DNA from: Lactobacillus sp. CBA3606
GTDB taxonomy: Bacteria > Bacillota > Bacilli > Lactobacillales > Lactobacillaceae
Assembly (NCBI RefSeq): GCF_002970935.1
Contig: NZ_CP027194.1
Span: forward strand, 930,001-994,000
DNA length: 64,000 nucleotides
Direction of reading: 5' to 3'
The notes beneath the pieces were generated by a model. It did not search any database. It worked only from the letters and a program-made list of their open reading frames with translations, and was not told the DNA's origin. Positions 53,212 through 63,016 of the stretch are shown here, one piece after another. The position numbers and the translations under genes are program-made. Positions within the stretch are counted from its first letter, which is position 1; the number at the start of each line of letters is the position of its first letter.

Positions 53212-55368
53212 ATGTTTACGAAACTCCGCCAACACGTCGACACGCGGATTGGGTTCTTTTGGTTACTCATTTTCCTATTTTGGGCCAAAACCCTCTTCGC
53301 CTACTTTGTAGAATTCTCCTTAGGTGTTACGGACATTCTACAAATTTTGCTAATGCTCGTTAATCCGTTAGCAACGACTGTGTTTTTATTTAGCTTAGCG
53401 TTGTACATTCGCAAAACTGGCTTTTATTACTACATCTTATTATTAATTGATGCCCTTAATACGGTCCTGATGTATGCCAATGTGATTTATTACCGCGAAT
53501 TTACTGATTTTATGACTGTCAGTACCATTACAGGTTATTCCAAAGTCAATCAAGGCTTGACTGGCTCTTCATTAGCCTTAACCAACTGGTACGACTTTAT
53601 TTATTGGCTGGATATTATTATTTTACTGGTCTTATTTATTTTTCACCGGATCAAACATGATGACCGTCCCATCAAAAAACGGACGGCCTTTGCGTATACT
53701 TCCGTGGCGATTGCTGGCTTCGCATTAAACTTAACCTTAGCCGAATCGAATCGGCCGCAACTGTTGACTCGGACTTTTGATCGCACTTATATCGTTAAAT
53801 ATCTTGGCTTAGATGCGTTTACCGTTTATGACGGTATCAAAGATGAACAGACTAATCATCAACGCGCCAGTGCTAAAAAATCAGAACTCGATACGGTTAA
53901 AGCCTTTACACAGTCGCATTACGCCGCCCCAAATGCCAAAATGTACGGTATTGCCAAGGGCAAGAATGTGATTGTCATTCACTTGGAAAGTTTCCAGCAA
54001 TTCCTCATTGATAAAAAAATCAATGGTCAGGAAGTGACGCCGTTTCTGAATAAGCTCTACCATAGTAATTCCACTTATTCGTTCAAGAACTTCTTCCATC
54101 AAGTGGGGCAAGGTAAGACCAGTGATGCCGAAAACATGCTAGAAACTAGCACTTACGGCCTAGCAACCGGTTCCTTATTTGCCCAATTAGGCTCCGATAA
54201 TACGTTCCAAGCTGCCCCGGCGATTCTAAATCAACGTGCGAAGTATTCCTCCGCCGTCTTCCATGGCAATGTGGCTAGCTTCTGGAATCGTAACAACACT
54301 TATAAAAACATGGGCTATCAATATTTCTTTGATGCCAGTTACTTTGACACGACCGGTGATAAATCAACCGGCTATGGTTTAAAAGATAAGCTGTTATTTA
54401 AGAATTCGGTTCAATATTTGGAACGGTTACAACAACCATTTTACGTCAAATACATTACCGTCACGAATCACTTTCCATTCAGTATGGACTCTGAAGATAC
54501 CGACTTCAAAACGACTGACACGAGTGATTCAGCTATTAATGGGTACTTCCAAACTGCGCATTATTTGGACCAATCTGTGAAAGAATTCTATGCTTACCTC
54601 AAAAAGGCTGGACTGCTTAAGAATTCGATGATTGTCTTGTACGGTGATCATTATGGACTTTCCAATAGTGAGAACACGACGTTGGCACCCATTCTTGGTA
54701 AATCAGCTAAAGATTGGACGTCCTATGACAATGCCCAGCTTCAGCGAGTGCCATTCATGGTCAATATTCCGGGTACCACTGGCGGTAAGATTGAGTCCAC
54801 TTATGGTGGCGAGATTGACGTCTTACCAACGATCCTACATTTGTTGGGCATCTCCAGCAAACGGTATATCCAGTTTGGAACCGACCTATTCTCGAAAGAC
54901 CACGATCAAGTCGTCGCCTTCCGGAATCGCGATTTCGTGACCCCAAAGTATACCGTTCTTGGTGGGACAATCTATAGTAATGCCACCGGTGAAGAGCTAA
55001 TGGCAACGGACGCCGTCAAAAAAGCTGTCGCCAAAGATCAAACTAAGGTCAGCAAAGAATTGAGCTTGTCTGATTCCTTAAACTCTAAAAACCTATTACG
55101 CTTCTATACACCGAAAGGCTTTAAGAAGATCACCGCTGCTAACTATAATTATGCCGATGGTCTCCAAAAAGAAATTAAGATTGAAAATGCCTTAAAGAAC
55201 GCTTCAACTAGTCTGTATTCTAAGAATGGCGATAAATCAACCGCTGAATTTTACGAAACTGATGCGCCGGAAGCAACGCATAAGAAGACTGATTCAACCC
55301 GAATCCAAATTACTAATCCGGATGACACTGATAGCAACGCCAGCACCACTAGTAGCAGTTCCAAATAA
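53212..55368 (+). CDS. ltaS: Lipoteichoic acid synthase (LtaS family)
   Basis: 718 residues. Five N-terminal membrane helices (to about 175), a short linker, then an extracellular sulfatase-like domain. Metal/catalytic residues: Glu259 (VIHLESFQ), nucleophile Thr303 (GKTSDAEN), and YGDHYG further on. A Ser/Thr-rich C-terminus ends the protein. Polymerises glycerol phosphate on the outer membrane surface. Other copies may exist, so primary versus accessory role is open. A terminator follows. Confidence 0.93.
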   Translation: MFTKLRQHVDTRIGFFWLLIFLFWAKTLFAYFVEFSLGVTDILQILLMLVNPLATTVFLFSLALYIRKTGFYYYILLLIDALNTVLMYANVIYYREFTDFMTVSTITGYSKVNQGLTGSSLALTNWYDFIYWLDIIILLVLFIFHRIKHDDRPIKKRTAFAYTSVAIAGFALNLTLAESNRPQLLTRTFDRTYIVKYLGLDAFTVYDGIKDEQTNHQRASAKKSELDTVKAFTQSHYAAPNAKMYGIAKGKNVIVIHLESFQQFLIDKKINGQEVTPFLNKLYHSNSTYSFKNFFHQVGQGKTSDAENMLETSTYGLATGSLFAQLGSDNTFQAAPAILNQRAKYSSAVFHGNVASFWNRNNTYKNMGYQYFFDASYFDTTGDKSTGYGLKDKLLFKNSVQYLERLQQPFYVKYITVTNHFPFSMDSEDTDFKTTDTSDSAINGYFQTAHYLDQSVKEFYAYLKKAGLLKNSMIVLYGDHYGLSNSENTTLAPILGKSAKDWTSYDNAQLQRVPFMVNIPGTTGGKIESTYGGEIDVLPTILHLLGISSKRYIQFGTDLFSKDHDQVVAFRNRDFVTPKYTVLGGTIYSNATGEELMATDAVKKAVAKDQTKVSKELSLSDSLNSKNLLRFYTPKGFKKITAANYNYADGLQKEIKIENALKNASTSLYSKNGDKSTAEFYETDAPEATHKKTDSTRIQITNPDDTDSNASTTSSSSK

Positions 55369-55375
55369 CGTAAAA

Positions 55376-55425
55376 AGCACGTCGATCTCATCACTAACTA
55401 GTGACGAGACCGACGTGTTTTTTTG
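55376..55425 (+). terminator. Terminator of ltaS
   Basis: CACGTCG-TCTC-TCACT and complement with two mismatches, followed by seven T. Confidence 0.9.
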
Positions 55426-55470
55426 ATGTACAATTACATTGTCATTGCTTCCCTAACGATGGCGATCAAC

Positions 55471-56472
55471 CTAATGCGCACGTTTTTCAAACAATGTCGT
55501 ACTGTGTAACGGACTACGCCGTTCCGGATAGAGTTGCATCATTAATTGATTGACCGCATTCGGTGCCTCGCCAAAACCACTCGCAATTAAGCCCAACTTA
55601 CCGGCATACGTGACAATATCACCAATGGCAGCCATGCCGGGGACATCGGTGTTCATTTGTGTATCCACCGTAATTAACCGATGCGCTAAAGTCGGCGTAA
55701 CTTGCCAGGCCTGCAAGAGCTTGTTATCGGCAATAAACCCATAATTAACGACTAATTTATCCACTGCTAAGGTTTCTGCCGCCGTGCCCCGAACTTCTTT
55801 CATCGTCAATTGAACTTGTCCATTAGCCAACGGCGTCAACGCCTTGATCAAAAATGGGGTTTTAATCTGAACTGGTGAGGCTTTTAATAAATCAACATTA
55901 TGTTCCATGCCGCGAAACTGATCACGCCGGTGCATGATATAAACTTGTTTCGCCACTGGCGCTAACATGAGCGCCATATCAATCGCCGAATCGCCACCGC
56001 CGGCAACCAACACCGTCTGATTTTGGAATTGGTCACGACTAGGCAAGTGATAAAATAATTGTTGGCCTTCAAACTGCGCTGCATTATCAACGGCGAGCTT
56101 CCGTGGTTGAAACGCCCCACTCCCGGTAGCCACAATTACTGCCTGACTATGTGAGACTGCGCCCGTCTTGGTCGTAATCGTAAAATCACCCAATTGACCC
56201 GTGATATTTGTGACTGCGCTATTCAACTGCACCGCAATTGGAAACTGCTGCATTTGGGTCGCCAATTGTTGCACGAGTTCCCGCCCACGAATGGCTGGGT
56301 ACCCCGCAATATCGTGAATCATTTTTTCAGGATAGAGCGCTTGAACCTGGCCACCCAATTCTGGCAAGCTTTCTAACAATTGGACCCGGGCATTACGCAT
56401 ACCGGCATAAAAAGCCGCAAACATCCCCACGGGGCCCCCACCAATAATGGTTAAATCGTACTTTGCAGTCAT
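55471..56472 (-). CDS. Ferredoxin/flavodoxin-NADP+ reductase, YumC type
   Basis: 333 residues. FAD motif GGGPVG (11-16), NADP motif GGGDSA (158-163), and a C-terminal AIGDIVTYAGKLGLIASGFGEA. Thioredoxin-reductase-like fold without the CxxC redox pair, so it is the FNR2/YumC class. Reduces ferredoxin, flavodoxin or thioredoxin-like partners with NADPH. Single gene. Confidence 0.9.
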   Translation of the reverse strand: MTAKYDLTIIGGGPVGMFAAFYAGMRNARVQLLESLPELGGQVQALYPEKMIHDIAGYPAIRGRELVQQLATQMQQFPIAVQLNSAVTNITGQLGDFTITTKTGAVSHSQAVIVATGSGAFQPRKLAVDNAAQFEGQQLFYHLPSRDQFQNQTVLVAGGGDSAIDMALMLAPVAKQVYIMHRRDQFRGMEHNVDLLKASPVQIKTPFLIKALTPLANGQVQLTMKEVRGTAAETLAVDKLVVNYGFIADNKLLQAWQVTPTLAHRLITVDTQMNTDVPGMAAIGDIVTYAGKLGLIASGFGEAPNAVNQLMMQLYPERRSPLHSTTLFEKRAH

Positions 56473-56602
56473 TCGTCAACCAACTTTCTCAATTAATCAT
56501 TAACTATCCTCAGTTTAGTGGATTCTACGACCATTTGCAAAAACATTACCACGACTTTCCACTATAATAGACCTAACTTAGTGAAGGAGGTTTGCCGGCA
56601 AT

Positions 56603-57358
56603 ATGACACGAAAAAAAATCATTTGGCTCATGGCTATCATGAGCAGCTTAGTCGTCACTGGTAGTGGTGCTTATTGGCACCACCGCTTAGCACCGTTGCG
56701 GTCAGTTAAAGTTCAAACAACCAACATTCCCACGGTCTTTATTGCTGGTGATTATGCTCGAGCCTTCTCAACAAACGGGTTCGTGCATCGTTTAAGCGCC
56801 GCTCACCTTGCGACTAAAGCGCTAGTGGTTAATGTCGGTCGCCACGGGCAGGTGCACGTTCATCAATTCGCACCCTTACGCCATAATCCAACAATTCAAG
56901 TCGTCTTCGCCGATAACCATCAACCTAAGCGGCAAGCCCGCCAATTAGTCAGCGTGATGCGACTACTAAAACAACGTTACCATGTCTACACTTATAACGC
57001 CGTCGGCCATTCGTCGGGTGGGAATATTATCTTTGATTACTTAACTCATCCGTCCAAACAACAACCTAAAATCAATAAGTTCGTGACCATTGCGTCAACT
57101 TATCCACAGGCCACCACAGCCATCAAACGACTGCCGGCCAAGCTGCCGATTTTAACCATCGCCGGGCACGTTTGGCAAAGTAATGGTGACGGGACTGTCA
57201 AGCTGAAAGCCGTCCTTGCATTCAATACGGCATTACGGCACCAAGGTCGCCATCCCCAAACCAAGTTAATCCAGGGTAGTCCATTAACCGCCGCCCATTC
57301 GATGTTGCATATCAATCCGACCGTGGATCGAGCGGTTATCACCTTTTTATATCATTAA
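56603..57358 (+). CDS. DUF915-type alpha/beta-hydrolase, membrane-anchored
   Basis: 251 residues, N-terminal signal anchor (7-25) rather than a lipobox. Catalytic Ser in GHSSGGNIIFDYL, a likely Asp in QSNGDGTVKL and a His in AAHSMLHINPT. Second DUF915 protein in the window (the first is at 11431). Ribosome site AAGGAGG. External, probably a lipase/esterase-like enzyme. Confidence 0.8.
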   Translation: MTRKKIIWLMAIMSSLVVTGSGAYWHHRLAPLRSVKVQTTNIPTVFIAGDYARAFSTNGFVHRLSAAHLATKALVVNVGRHGQVHVHQFAPLRHNPTIQVVFADNHQPKRQARQLVSVMRLLKQRYHVYTYNAVGHSSGGNIIFDYLTHPSKQQPKINKFVTIASTYPQATTAIKRLPAKLPILTIAGHVWQSNGDGTVKLKAVLAFNTALRHQGRHPQTKLIQGSPLTAAHSMLHINPTVDRAVITFLYH

Positions 57359-57361
57359 GCA

Positions 57362-57393
57362 GGCAGCTGGGCCAAAACTCAGCTGCCTTTTTT
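57362..57393 (+). terminator. Terminator of the DUF915 gene
   Basis: GGCAGCTG (57362-57369) pairs with CAGCTGCC (57380-57387), six T follow. Confidence 0.9.
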
Positions 57394-57410
57394 ACTAACA
57401 AGTGCCCCGT

Positions 57411-58088
57411 TTAATCCTGCTGAAAGGCTTGTAAGAATGGTGCCGTCACCGCTTGTGCTTCAAAATCAGCGCGCGTCAGACTGGCTTTGATTTTGTGATC
57501 AGCTAACCACAGCACTTGATACTTTGAAAAAGCCCGCACGTCACGAACATCATGGGTAATCATTAGATAAGTACGCTCTGGATGCGCTTGAATCACGTTG
57601 ACTAATATCCCAACATGTTCACGATCAATAAAGGCCGTTGGTTCATCTAGCACGACCAGTTCACGGTCCAATTGCAAAAAGAGCACTAGTTGAACTAACT
57701 TCTGTTGCCCACCCGATAGGTCATGATACCGGTGATGCCAAAGTGGCGTTAAAAAAGCCAAAGTCGGTGCATCCAGGCGACTAGTCAGTTGGGCTAGTGC
57801 CACCTTAATCTGTCCATATTCAATGCCCAAAATAAGCTGCGCAACATCGCTCACGCGAACTGACGCTAGCATCGGTAAATGCTGGCTTAAATAAATTGCC
57901 GTTAATTTTGGGGTAAGCGTCCCCTGACAAGGCCGTAACCCAACCAGAATATCGGCTAGCGTCGTTTTACCACTCCCGTTTTGACCGATTAGAAAATTGA
58001 CTTGCTGTTCCGGTAACTCAAAACTCAACTGATCAAAAAAAGGCTGTTTGGCATGTGGAAAGGTATAGCTAACTTGTTGAATTTGCAT
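57411..58088 (-). CDS. ABC transporter ATP-binding protein (ABC-2 exporter)
   Basis: 225 residues. Walker A GQNGSGKTT, signature DLSGGQQKLVQLV, Walker B LVVLDEPTAFID, switch His in MITHDVRD. Starts directly at the permease stop (58089), forming a two-gene exporter. The cargo is unknown. Confidence 0.88.
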   Translation of the reverse strand: MQIQQVSYTFPHAKQPFFDQLSFELPEQQVNFLIGQNGSGKTTLADILVGLRPCQGTLTPKLTAIYLSQHLPMLASVRVSDVAQLILGIEYGQIKVALAQLTSRLDAPTLAFLTPLWHHRYHDLSGGQQKLVQLVLFLQLDRELVVLDEPTAFIDREHVGILVNVIQAHPERTYLMITHDVRDVRAFSKYQVLWLADHKIKASLTRADFEAQAVTAPFLQAFQQD

Positions 58089-58841
58089 TTAAAGCGCCTC
58101 CGTTGGTAATAACTTAAACCGGCGATAACTGAACCGACCGACTAAGAGACTAACGACTAATACACTAAAGTAAGTCGGTAAAAATTGTAACCAGTGCCCA
58201 CTGACCAACACTGAGAAGCTATTTGTCACAAAGAAAATCGGATTCACCAAATTCAGCCAAACGTTATTCAAACTAATCCTAAAAGTTGCTGTCAACCAAG
58301 CCGAACCGAGTGCTAACCCTAACATCACAAGGTTCATAATGGCATTGATAGTTTTATAACGTATGGCCCAGCTTAATAGTGGTAGACAACCACTAACAAT
58401 TGGCAAATACACGATTAACAACACCACCCACAACCGCCAGATAATGGCAAATGGCGCCAACTTGAAAAACACACCACCCCCAAACCCCACCAACGTTAAA
58501 ACAACGCCTAACAGCAACAAATTAATCAACGCTTTACTCACGATAAAAACGGATGGCTTCACGACTAATGCTTGATATTGCTTTAAATACCCTTGCTCAC
58601 GCAACATGGCGATATCGGCAATCACGATTAGCGTATTTGAAAAAATCATCCACGCTACAAAAGGCATCACCATTGTCGTAAATTGTGCTAACGTCAATGC
58701 TTTAAACCACTCGCCTTGAGTATTCAAAGCAAGCAAAATAATCGGTACTAGCACGGTGTACATTAGAACTGTCAAATTATCTAGCATGATTTTTAGAAAA
58801 TAGTGGCTATAAAGCCAAACCTGTACGCTGTATCTCCGCAT
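58089..58841 (-). CDS. ABC-2 type permease
   Basis: 250 residues with six membrane helices. Fits the ABC-2 permease fold: a first helix, a large second helix, and the central NTLIVIADIAMLREQGYLKQYQ cytoplasmic loop. Partner of the preceding ATPase. Drug/peptide export or self-resistance are typical roles for such pairs; not determinable here. Confidence 0.8.
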   Translation of the reverse strand: MRRYSVQVWLYSHYFLKIMLDNLTVLMYTVLVPIILLALNTQGEWFKALTLAQFTTMVMPFVAWMIFSNTLIVIADIAMLREQGYLKQYQALVVKPSVFIVSKALINLLLLGVVLTLVGFGGGVFFKLAPFAIIWRLWVVLLIVYLPIVSGCLPLLSWAIRYKTINAIMNLVMLGLALGSAWLTATFRISLNNVWLNLVNPIFFVTNSFSVLVSGHWLQFLPTYFSVLVVSLLVGRFSYRRFKLLPTEAL

Positions 58842-59088
58842 GTGCCCGTCCCCTTTTTAATCAAAACATGTGATTTCGGTTAACATTCTAATTATTTTAT
58901 AATGATACGAGCAATTAGTCGTTCTGTCAATCAGGCTTAGCTTGCTTCACAGCTGGTGCTTGGCTTAAATTAGTCAGGATTACGAATAAACCTTATCAGT
59001 CACGTTGAAATGTACAGACGTGGTATTTTGTGGGTGCTAGGTAAGTAAATTTGACTTAGCAAATAAAAGTTTAAAGGACTGATGATAG

Positions 59089-60492
59089 ATGCAAAAATTT
59101 TGGCGGCAGATATTACTAGCCGTAGTCGGATTAACGTTGATTTTGCTAAGTCCCCCCTTGTTGGGACATGCACAGGTCATTACGACGGTAACCGGGCTAG
59201 ATGCTGATAGTGCCATTATTAAAGATGCTAGTGGTCAAGTTTATAGTCACGATGCGCAGTTACCAGAACAGAACAAGTACACGGTCAGTTACAAGTGGCA
59301 GATTCCCAATACCGCCATCATTAAGTCAGGCGACACGATGACTGTGACAGTACCGGCTAATGTTCATATTCCAGCTGATGCTAGTTTTCCAATGAAAGGG
59401 ACCTCTGGGTTATTAACGATTGGCACATTCTTCATTGCCAAAGGATCGCACATTGGGACCGTTACCCTTAATAGTAATTTACAGTACAATACGCTTAATC
59501 GTAATGGTTACATTAATTTGTACGTCTACGGTAATCTGCCAACTGATTCCGATGAGGAAGCTCCCGGTGTAACTAATCCCGGTTCTGAAGAACCTAACAC
59601 CGAAGAACCTGGAACCGAAGAACCTAACACTGAAAAACCTGGGACTGAGGAACCTAATACCGAAAAGCCCGGAACCGAAGAACCTAACACTGAAGAACCT
59701 GGAACTGAAGAACCTAATACCGAGAAACCTGGGACTGAAGAACCTAGTACCGAGGAACCTGGAACCGAAGAACCTAATACTGAGAAACCTGGAACTGAAG
59801 AACCTAATACTGAGAAACCTGGGACTGAAGAACCCGGGACTGGGGAACCTAACACTGAAGAACCCGGAACTGAAGAACCTAATACTGAGGAACCTGGAAC
59901 CGAAGAACCTAACACTGAAGAACCTGGAACTGAAGAACCCGGGACTGGGGAACCTAACACTGAAGAACCTGGAACTGAAGAACCTAATACTGAGGAACCT
60001 GGAACCGAAGAACCTGGGACTGGGGAACCTAACACCGAAGAACCTGGGACTGGGGAACCTAACACCGAAGAACCTGGGACTGAAGAACCTAATACCGAGA
60101 AACCTGGGACTGAAGAACCTGGAACCGAAAAACCGGGGACTGAAGAACCTAGTACCAAAGAACCTGGAACCAAAGAACCTGGAACCAAAGAACCTGAAAC
60201 CAGCGTCCAAAATTCTAAGCAACCGAAACCAGTCAAACCTAAGCAATCTACGCTTGGGGCACCATTGGTATTAGTTAAGACCCCTGCTAATCAAACCAAG
60301 GCAACTAAAACTAATAACGATCAAGCGTTGCCTCAACCAACCCTTACGACGGCTAACGCTGGGTCTAACAGCCGGCAGTTACCCCAAACTGGTGAACAAG
60401 CTAGCAAGCGTGGTCTTATCATCGGCTTATTAGGATTAAGCTTAATTTTACTGGTTGGTCTTTTCAGCTTTCGGCGGCAAAAAAAGAATTAA
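59089..60492 (+). CDS. LPQTGE-anchored surface protein with long E-P-T repeat stalk (shortened adhesin)
   Basis: 467 residues. Signal peptide (to about 28, AQV), a ~130-residue domain homologous to the first half of the A region of the 634-residue adhesin (TGLDADSAII / YKWQIPNTAIIKSGDTMTVTVP / NTLNRNGYINLYV), then ~41 units of a 5-residue motif (EPGTE, EPNTE, EKPGT types), a short basic linker and LPQTGE (431) anchor. The second half of the A region and both Cna-B domains are missing, so this is a truncated paralogue. The repeat likely forms a long, extended stalk. Confidence 0.9.
   Translation: MQKFWRQILLAVVGLTLILLSPPLLGHAQVITTVTGLDADSAIIKDASGQVYSHDAQLPEQNKYTVSYKWQIPNTAIIKSGDTMTVTVPANVHIPADASFPMKGTSGLLTIGTFFIAKGSHIGTVTLNSNLQYNTLNRNGYINLYVYGNLPTDSDEEAPGVTNPGSEEPNTEEPGTEEPNTEKPGTEEPNTEKPGTEEPNTEEPGTEEPNTEKPGTEEPSTEEPGTEEPNTEKPGTEEPNTEKPGTEEPGTGEPNTEEPGTEEPNTEEPGTEEPNTEEPGTEEPGTGEPNTEEPGTEEPNTEEPGTEEPGTGEPNTEEPGTGEPNTEEPGTEEPNTEKPGTEEPGTEKPGTEEPSTKEPGTKEPGTKEPETSVQNSKQPKPVKPKQSTLGAPLVLVKTPANQTKATKTNNDQALPQPTLTTANAGSNSRQLPQTGEQASKRGLIIGLLGLSLILLVGLFSFRRQKKN
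59581..60200 (+). repeat. 15-bp tandem coding repeat, about 41 units
   Basis: Units read GAACCTGGAACTGAA or GAACCTAATACTGAG with alternating codons, so two units make a 30-bp/10-residue period. Third-base changes keep some variety. Because 15 is a multiple of three, slippage or recombination would change length without frameshift. Open frames on the opposite strand here are by-products of the repeat. Confidence 0.95.
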
Positions 60493-60521
60493 TCTCAACC
60501 AATATCACGAGATTAATTCTT
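60484..60521 (+). terminator. Hairpin at the end of the repeat-protein gene
   Basis: Perfect 13-bp AAGAATTAATCTC / GAGATTAATTCTT, overlapping the stop codon; T-poor tail, so possibly an mRNA end protector. Confidence 0.5.
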
Positions 60522-60573
60522 AAATACGAGCGCTATTTGCCACAATAAGTGACTGCTTTCATCATCACTTGGG

Positions 60574-60624
60574 CACCCTAACCCATCAGTTCCTGTAAAA
60601 CTGATGTTAAGTTAGGGTGTTTTT
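60574..60624 (+). terminator. Terminator downstream of the repeat-protein gene
   Basis: CACCCTAAC / GTTAGGGTG 9-bp stem enclosing ATCAGT/ACTGAT, followed by TTTTT. It overlaps the ppk2 stop region. Confidence 0.8.
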
Positions 60625-61507
60625 AGTCAGCTTCTCGATCTAATTGATCTAAGGCTGTTTTTAATTGCGCTTGGTCGGCGGCATCTAATGACGGGTATGC
60701 CAACGGTAACTCGCTCAACCGCTGATTAATAATCTCCGACACACATAGCCGTGAATACCATTTACTATCCGCTGGAATAACATACCAAGGATTCGTTTTG
60801 GTCGCAGTATGGGTGATTGCATCATCGTAAACACGTTGATAATCATCCCAGTATTTGCGTTCCCGAATATCAGCCGCTGAGAATTTCCAGTTATGGCTAG
60901 GAATTTCAATCCGACGAATAAATCGCTGCTTTTGTTCGGCCTTTGACATGTGCAAGAAGAATTTCAATACGGTAAAGCCATTATGTTGTAGATATTCTTC
61001 GAAGAACCGCATATCTTGGAAGCGTTGGGTAAAGAAGTCATCATCAACTTGCTTAACCGCTGTCGTATCACCAACATGCGCGTTCACGATGATTTCCGGA
61101 TGCACGCGACTAACCAAGACATCTTCATAATAAGAGCGATTAAAAATACCAATCATGCCGCGCTTAGGCACCGCATTATGAATCCGCCACAAGTAATCAT
61201 GCGCCAATTCCGTACTGGTTGGTTGCTTAAATGAAGTAACCACACATCCCTGCGGATTCACACCACTCATAATATGAGCAATCATGCTATCTTTGCCCGC
61301 CGCATCCATCGCCTGAAAAATGATTAAAACACCATGGCGATCTTGCGCATAGAGTTTACCTTGTAATTCTTTTAATTGCTTAATATTTTTCGCAATTTGA
61401 GACTTAATCAGCTTCTCATCATCATACTTTTCATCTGGACCCGTTGCTAATTTTGTCAGCCCTAATGCTTGTTTGCCCGTATACCGATATTGCTTTTCAA
61501 AATTCAT
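60623..61507 (-). CDS. ppk2: Polyphosphate kinase 2 family protein
   Basis: 294 residues. Walker A AMDAAGKDS (66-74), a lid region and NRSYYEDVLVSRVHPE with a Walker-B-like Asp and Glu. PPK2 class I size (about 300). Uses polyphosphate to phosphorylate nucleotides (ADP to ATP or GDP to GTP). Ribosome site GGAGG. Confidence 0.92.
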   Translation of the reverse strand: MNFEKQYRYTGKQALGLTKLATGPDEKYDDEKLIKSQIAKNIKQLKELQGKLYAQDRHGVLIIFQAMDAAGKDSMIAHIMSGVNPQGCVVTSFKQPTSTELAHDYLWRIHNAVPKRGMIGIFNRSYYEDVLVSRVHPEIIVNAHVGDTTAVKQVDDDFFTQRFQDMRFFEEYLQHNGFTVLKFFLHMSKAEQKQRFIRRIEIPSHNWKFSAADIRERKYWDDYQRVYDDAITHTATKTNPWYVIPADSKWYSRLCVSEIINQRLSELPLAYPSLDAADQAQLKTALDQLDREAD

Positions 61508-61653
61508 CCTGATGACCTCCTACATAACCAGCTACCATTTAATCGTAATTAGCCGCTTAATCTAAAGTATAAGTCAGCGGTTACATTTTGACCAGTCACC
61601 CTGGTTTAATCCAGTTGCCGGTAAAATTTACTCGTCGGCGTTGTCACACTCTG

Positions 61654-61667
61654 TTGAAACGTTTACA
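61654..61667 (+). promoter_or_regulatory. Candidate cre site upstream of the nucleoside hydrolase
   Basis: TTGAAACGTTTACA fits the cre consensus at 12 of 14 positions, about 100 bp before the start codon; CcpA repression is suggested. Confidence 0.45.
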
Positions 61668-61769
61668 ATTAAGTTAGTATTAATTATTATTTGGTAATGG
61701 TCCCATTTGTCGGCCACGCAACCGCAATTGGGAATTCGCAACACCTGAAAATTAGGGAGGAATTTGCAC

Positions 61770-62729
61770 ATGGCAAAACGTAAAATGATTTTAGATTTGG
61801 ATACCGGGATCGACGATGCAATGGCGATCGCCTATGCGGTTGGCGCCCCAGATGTTGATTTAATTGGTATTATCAGTTCATATGGTAATGTGGTCGTTGA
61901 CCAAGCTGCACATAACAGTCTCCAAATTTTAGCCTTATTAGGTGCGACCGACGTGCCCGTTTTTGTCGGTGAACCACATGCGAGCACCACTGAACATTTT
62001 GACGTCATGGCAATCTCCGAACAAATCCACGGCAAAAACGGCATTGGTGAAGTGGACTTACCAACACCAACTCGGCAACCAGAAACCCAATCAGGCGTTG
62101 ACTTCTTAATTGAGGCCGCCCATCAATACGGCGCCGACTTAACCTTGATTCCTACGGGACCCTTAACTAACTTAGCGGCCGCCCTGGAAAAATCACCTGA
62201 TATTGCTCACCTAATTGGCAATGTCACGATTATGGGTGGTGCCTTAACCGTTCCCGGTAACGTTAGTCACTACGCCGAAGCGAATATCAACCAAGATGCC
62301 GAAGCTGCTAATGCCGTATTCACAAGCGACCTCAACTTAACAATGGTCGGCTTAGACGTGACTTTGCGAACCCTACTAACTAAGACAGAAACTAGTCAAT
62401 GGCGTGCTTTAAAGACAACGGCTGGTGAGAAATTCGCCGACATTGTTGACTATTATATTGCCGCTTATGATATTACCAGTCCTGACCTCCACGGCTGTGC
62501 GCTACATGATCCTTTAGCTGTTGGTGTCGCCTTAGACCCTACTTTCGTTACCACGTTAGGTCTCAACATGTATGTTGAAACAACCGGTGAAGATTATGGC
62601 CGTACCATCGGTGACCCCGCTCGCTTGGCTGATCCTAAGACTAACGTGACTGTGGCCCTAACCGTTGACAAAGATCGCTATTTGAAGACTTTCATGACTT
62701 ACTTAACCACATTATTTAAAGCCAACTAA
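61770..62729 (+). CDS. Nucleoside hydrolase
   Basis: 319 residues from ATG 61770, nine bases after GGGAGG. Calcium-binding DTGIDDAMAI near the N-terminus, LIPTGPLTNLAAAL, EANINQDAEAAN and the final HDPLAVG motif, all hallmarks of the IunH family, which splits ribonucleosides into base and ribose. Purine/pyrimidine preference cannot be told. A cre-like site suggests catabolite control. Confidence 0.92.
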   Translation: MAKRKMILDLDTGIDDAMAIAYAVGAPDVDLIGIISSYGNVVVDQAAHNSLQILALLGATDVPVFVGEPHASTTEHFDVMAISEQIHGKNGIGEVDLPTPTRQPETQSGVDFLIEAAHQYGADLTLIPTGPLTNLAAALEKSPDIAHLIGNVTIMGGALTVPGNVSHYAEANINQDAEAANAVFTSDLNLTMVGLDVTLRTLLTKTETSQWRALKTTAGEKFADIVDYYIAAYDITSPDLHGCALHDPLAVGVALDPTFVTTLGLNMYVETTGEDYGRTIGDPARLADPKTNVTVALTVDKDRYLKTFMTYLTTLFKAN

Positions 62730-62855
62730 TTGGCTTAAGGCATTGGGAACTAATTTCCATTGAAACAAAAATCTATTTCACCACATAATTTAATTTTCAA
62801 CTTTTAGATAATTGATATGAGAATAATAATAATATATGTAGTTATAGCACAACAC

Positions 62856-62996
62856 ATGAACACAGTGTTAATGGTACTTTTAACTCTAATTGCAACTGGC
62901 TTAATCGTATACTTATCTAAAAGTCTTAAAAAAATAACCAGTTTTACTCAAGAAAACGTATCAGTCTCTGTCAAGCTGACAGGTGAAGTAATATAA
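62856..62996 (+). CDS. 46-codon membrane peptide
   Basis: ATG 62856 to TAA 62996. One hydrophobic helix (VLMVLLTLIATGLIVYLS) followed by Lys-rich residues (KSLKKI) and a polar tail. No good ribosome site is seen (AGCAC only). An intrinsic terminator 20 bp downstream suggests it is transcribed alone. Resembles small toxin-like or regulatory membrane peptides in layout, without sequence identity that I can name. Confidence 0.45.
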   Translation: MNTVLMVLLTLIATGLIVYLSKSLKKITSFTQENVSVSVKLTGEVI

Positions 62997-63016
62997 TTTT
63001 TGATATTACTTAATCG

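Noticed and set aside
59581-60200. CRISPR array
   Set aside because: Units are contiguous without spacers and are part of a reading frame.
59479-60246. Two long minus-strand frames over the repeat (255 and 236 codons)
   Set aside because: They arise because the 15-bp repeat has no stops on the other strand; the plus-strand frame has a signal peptide and sorting signal.
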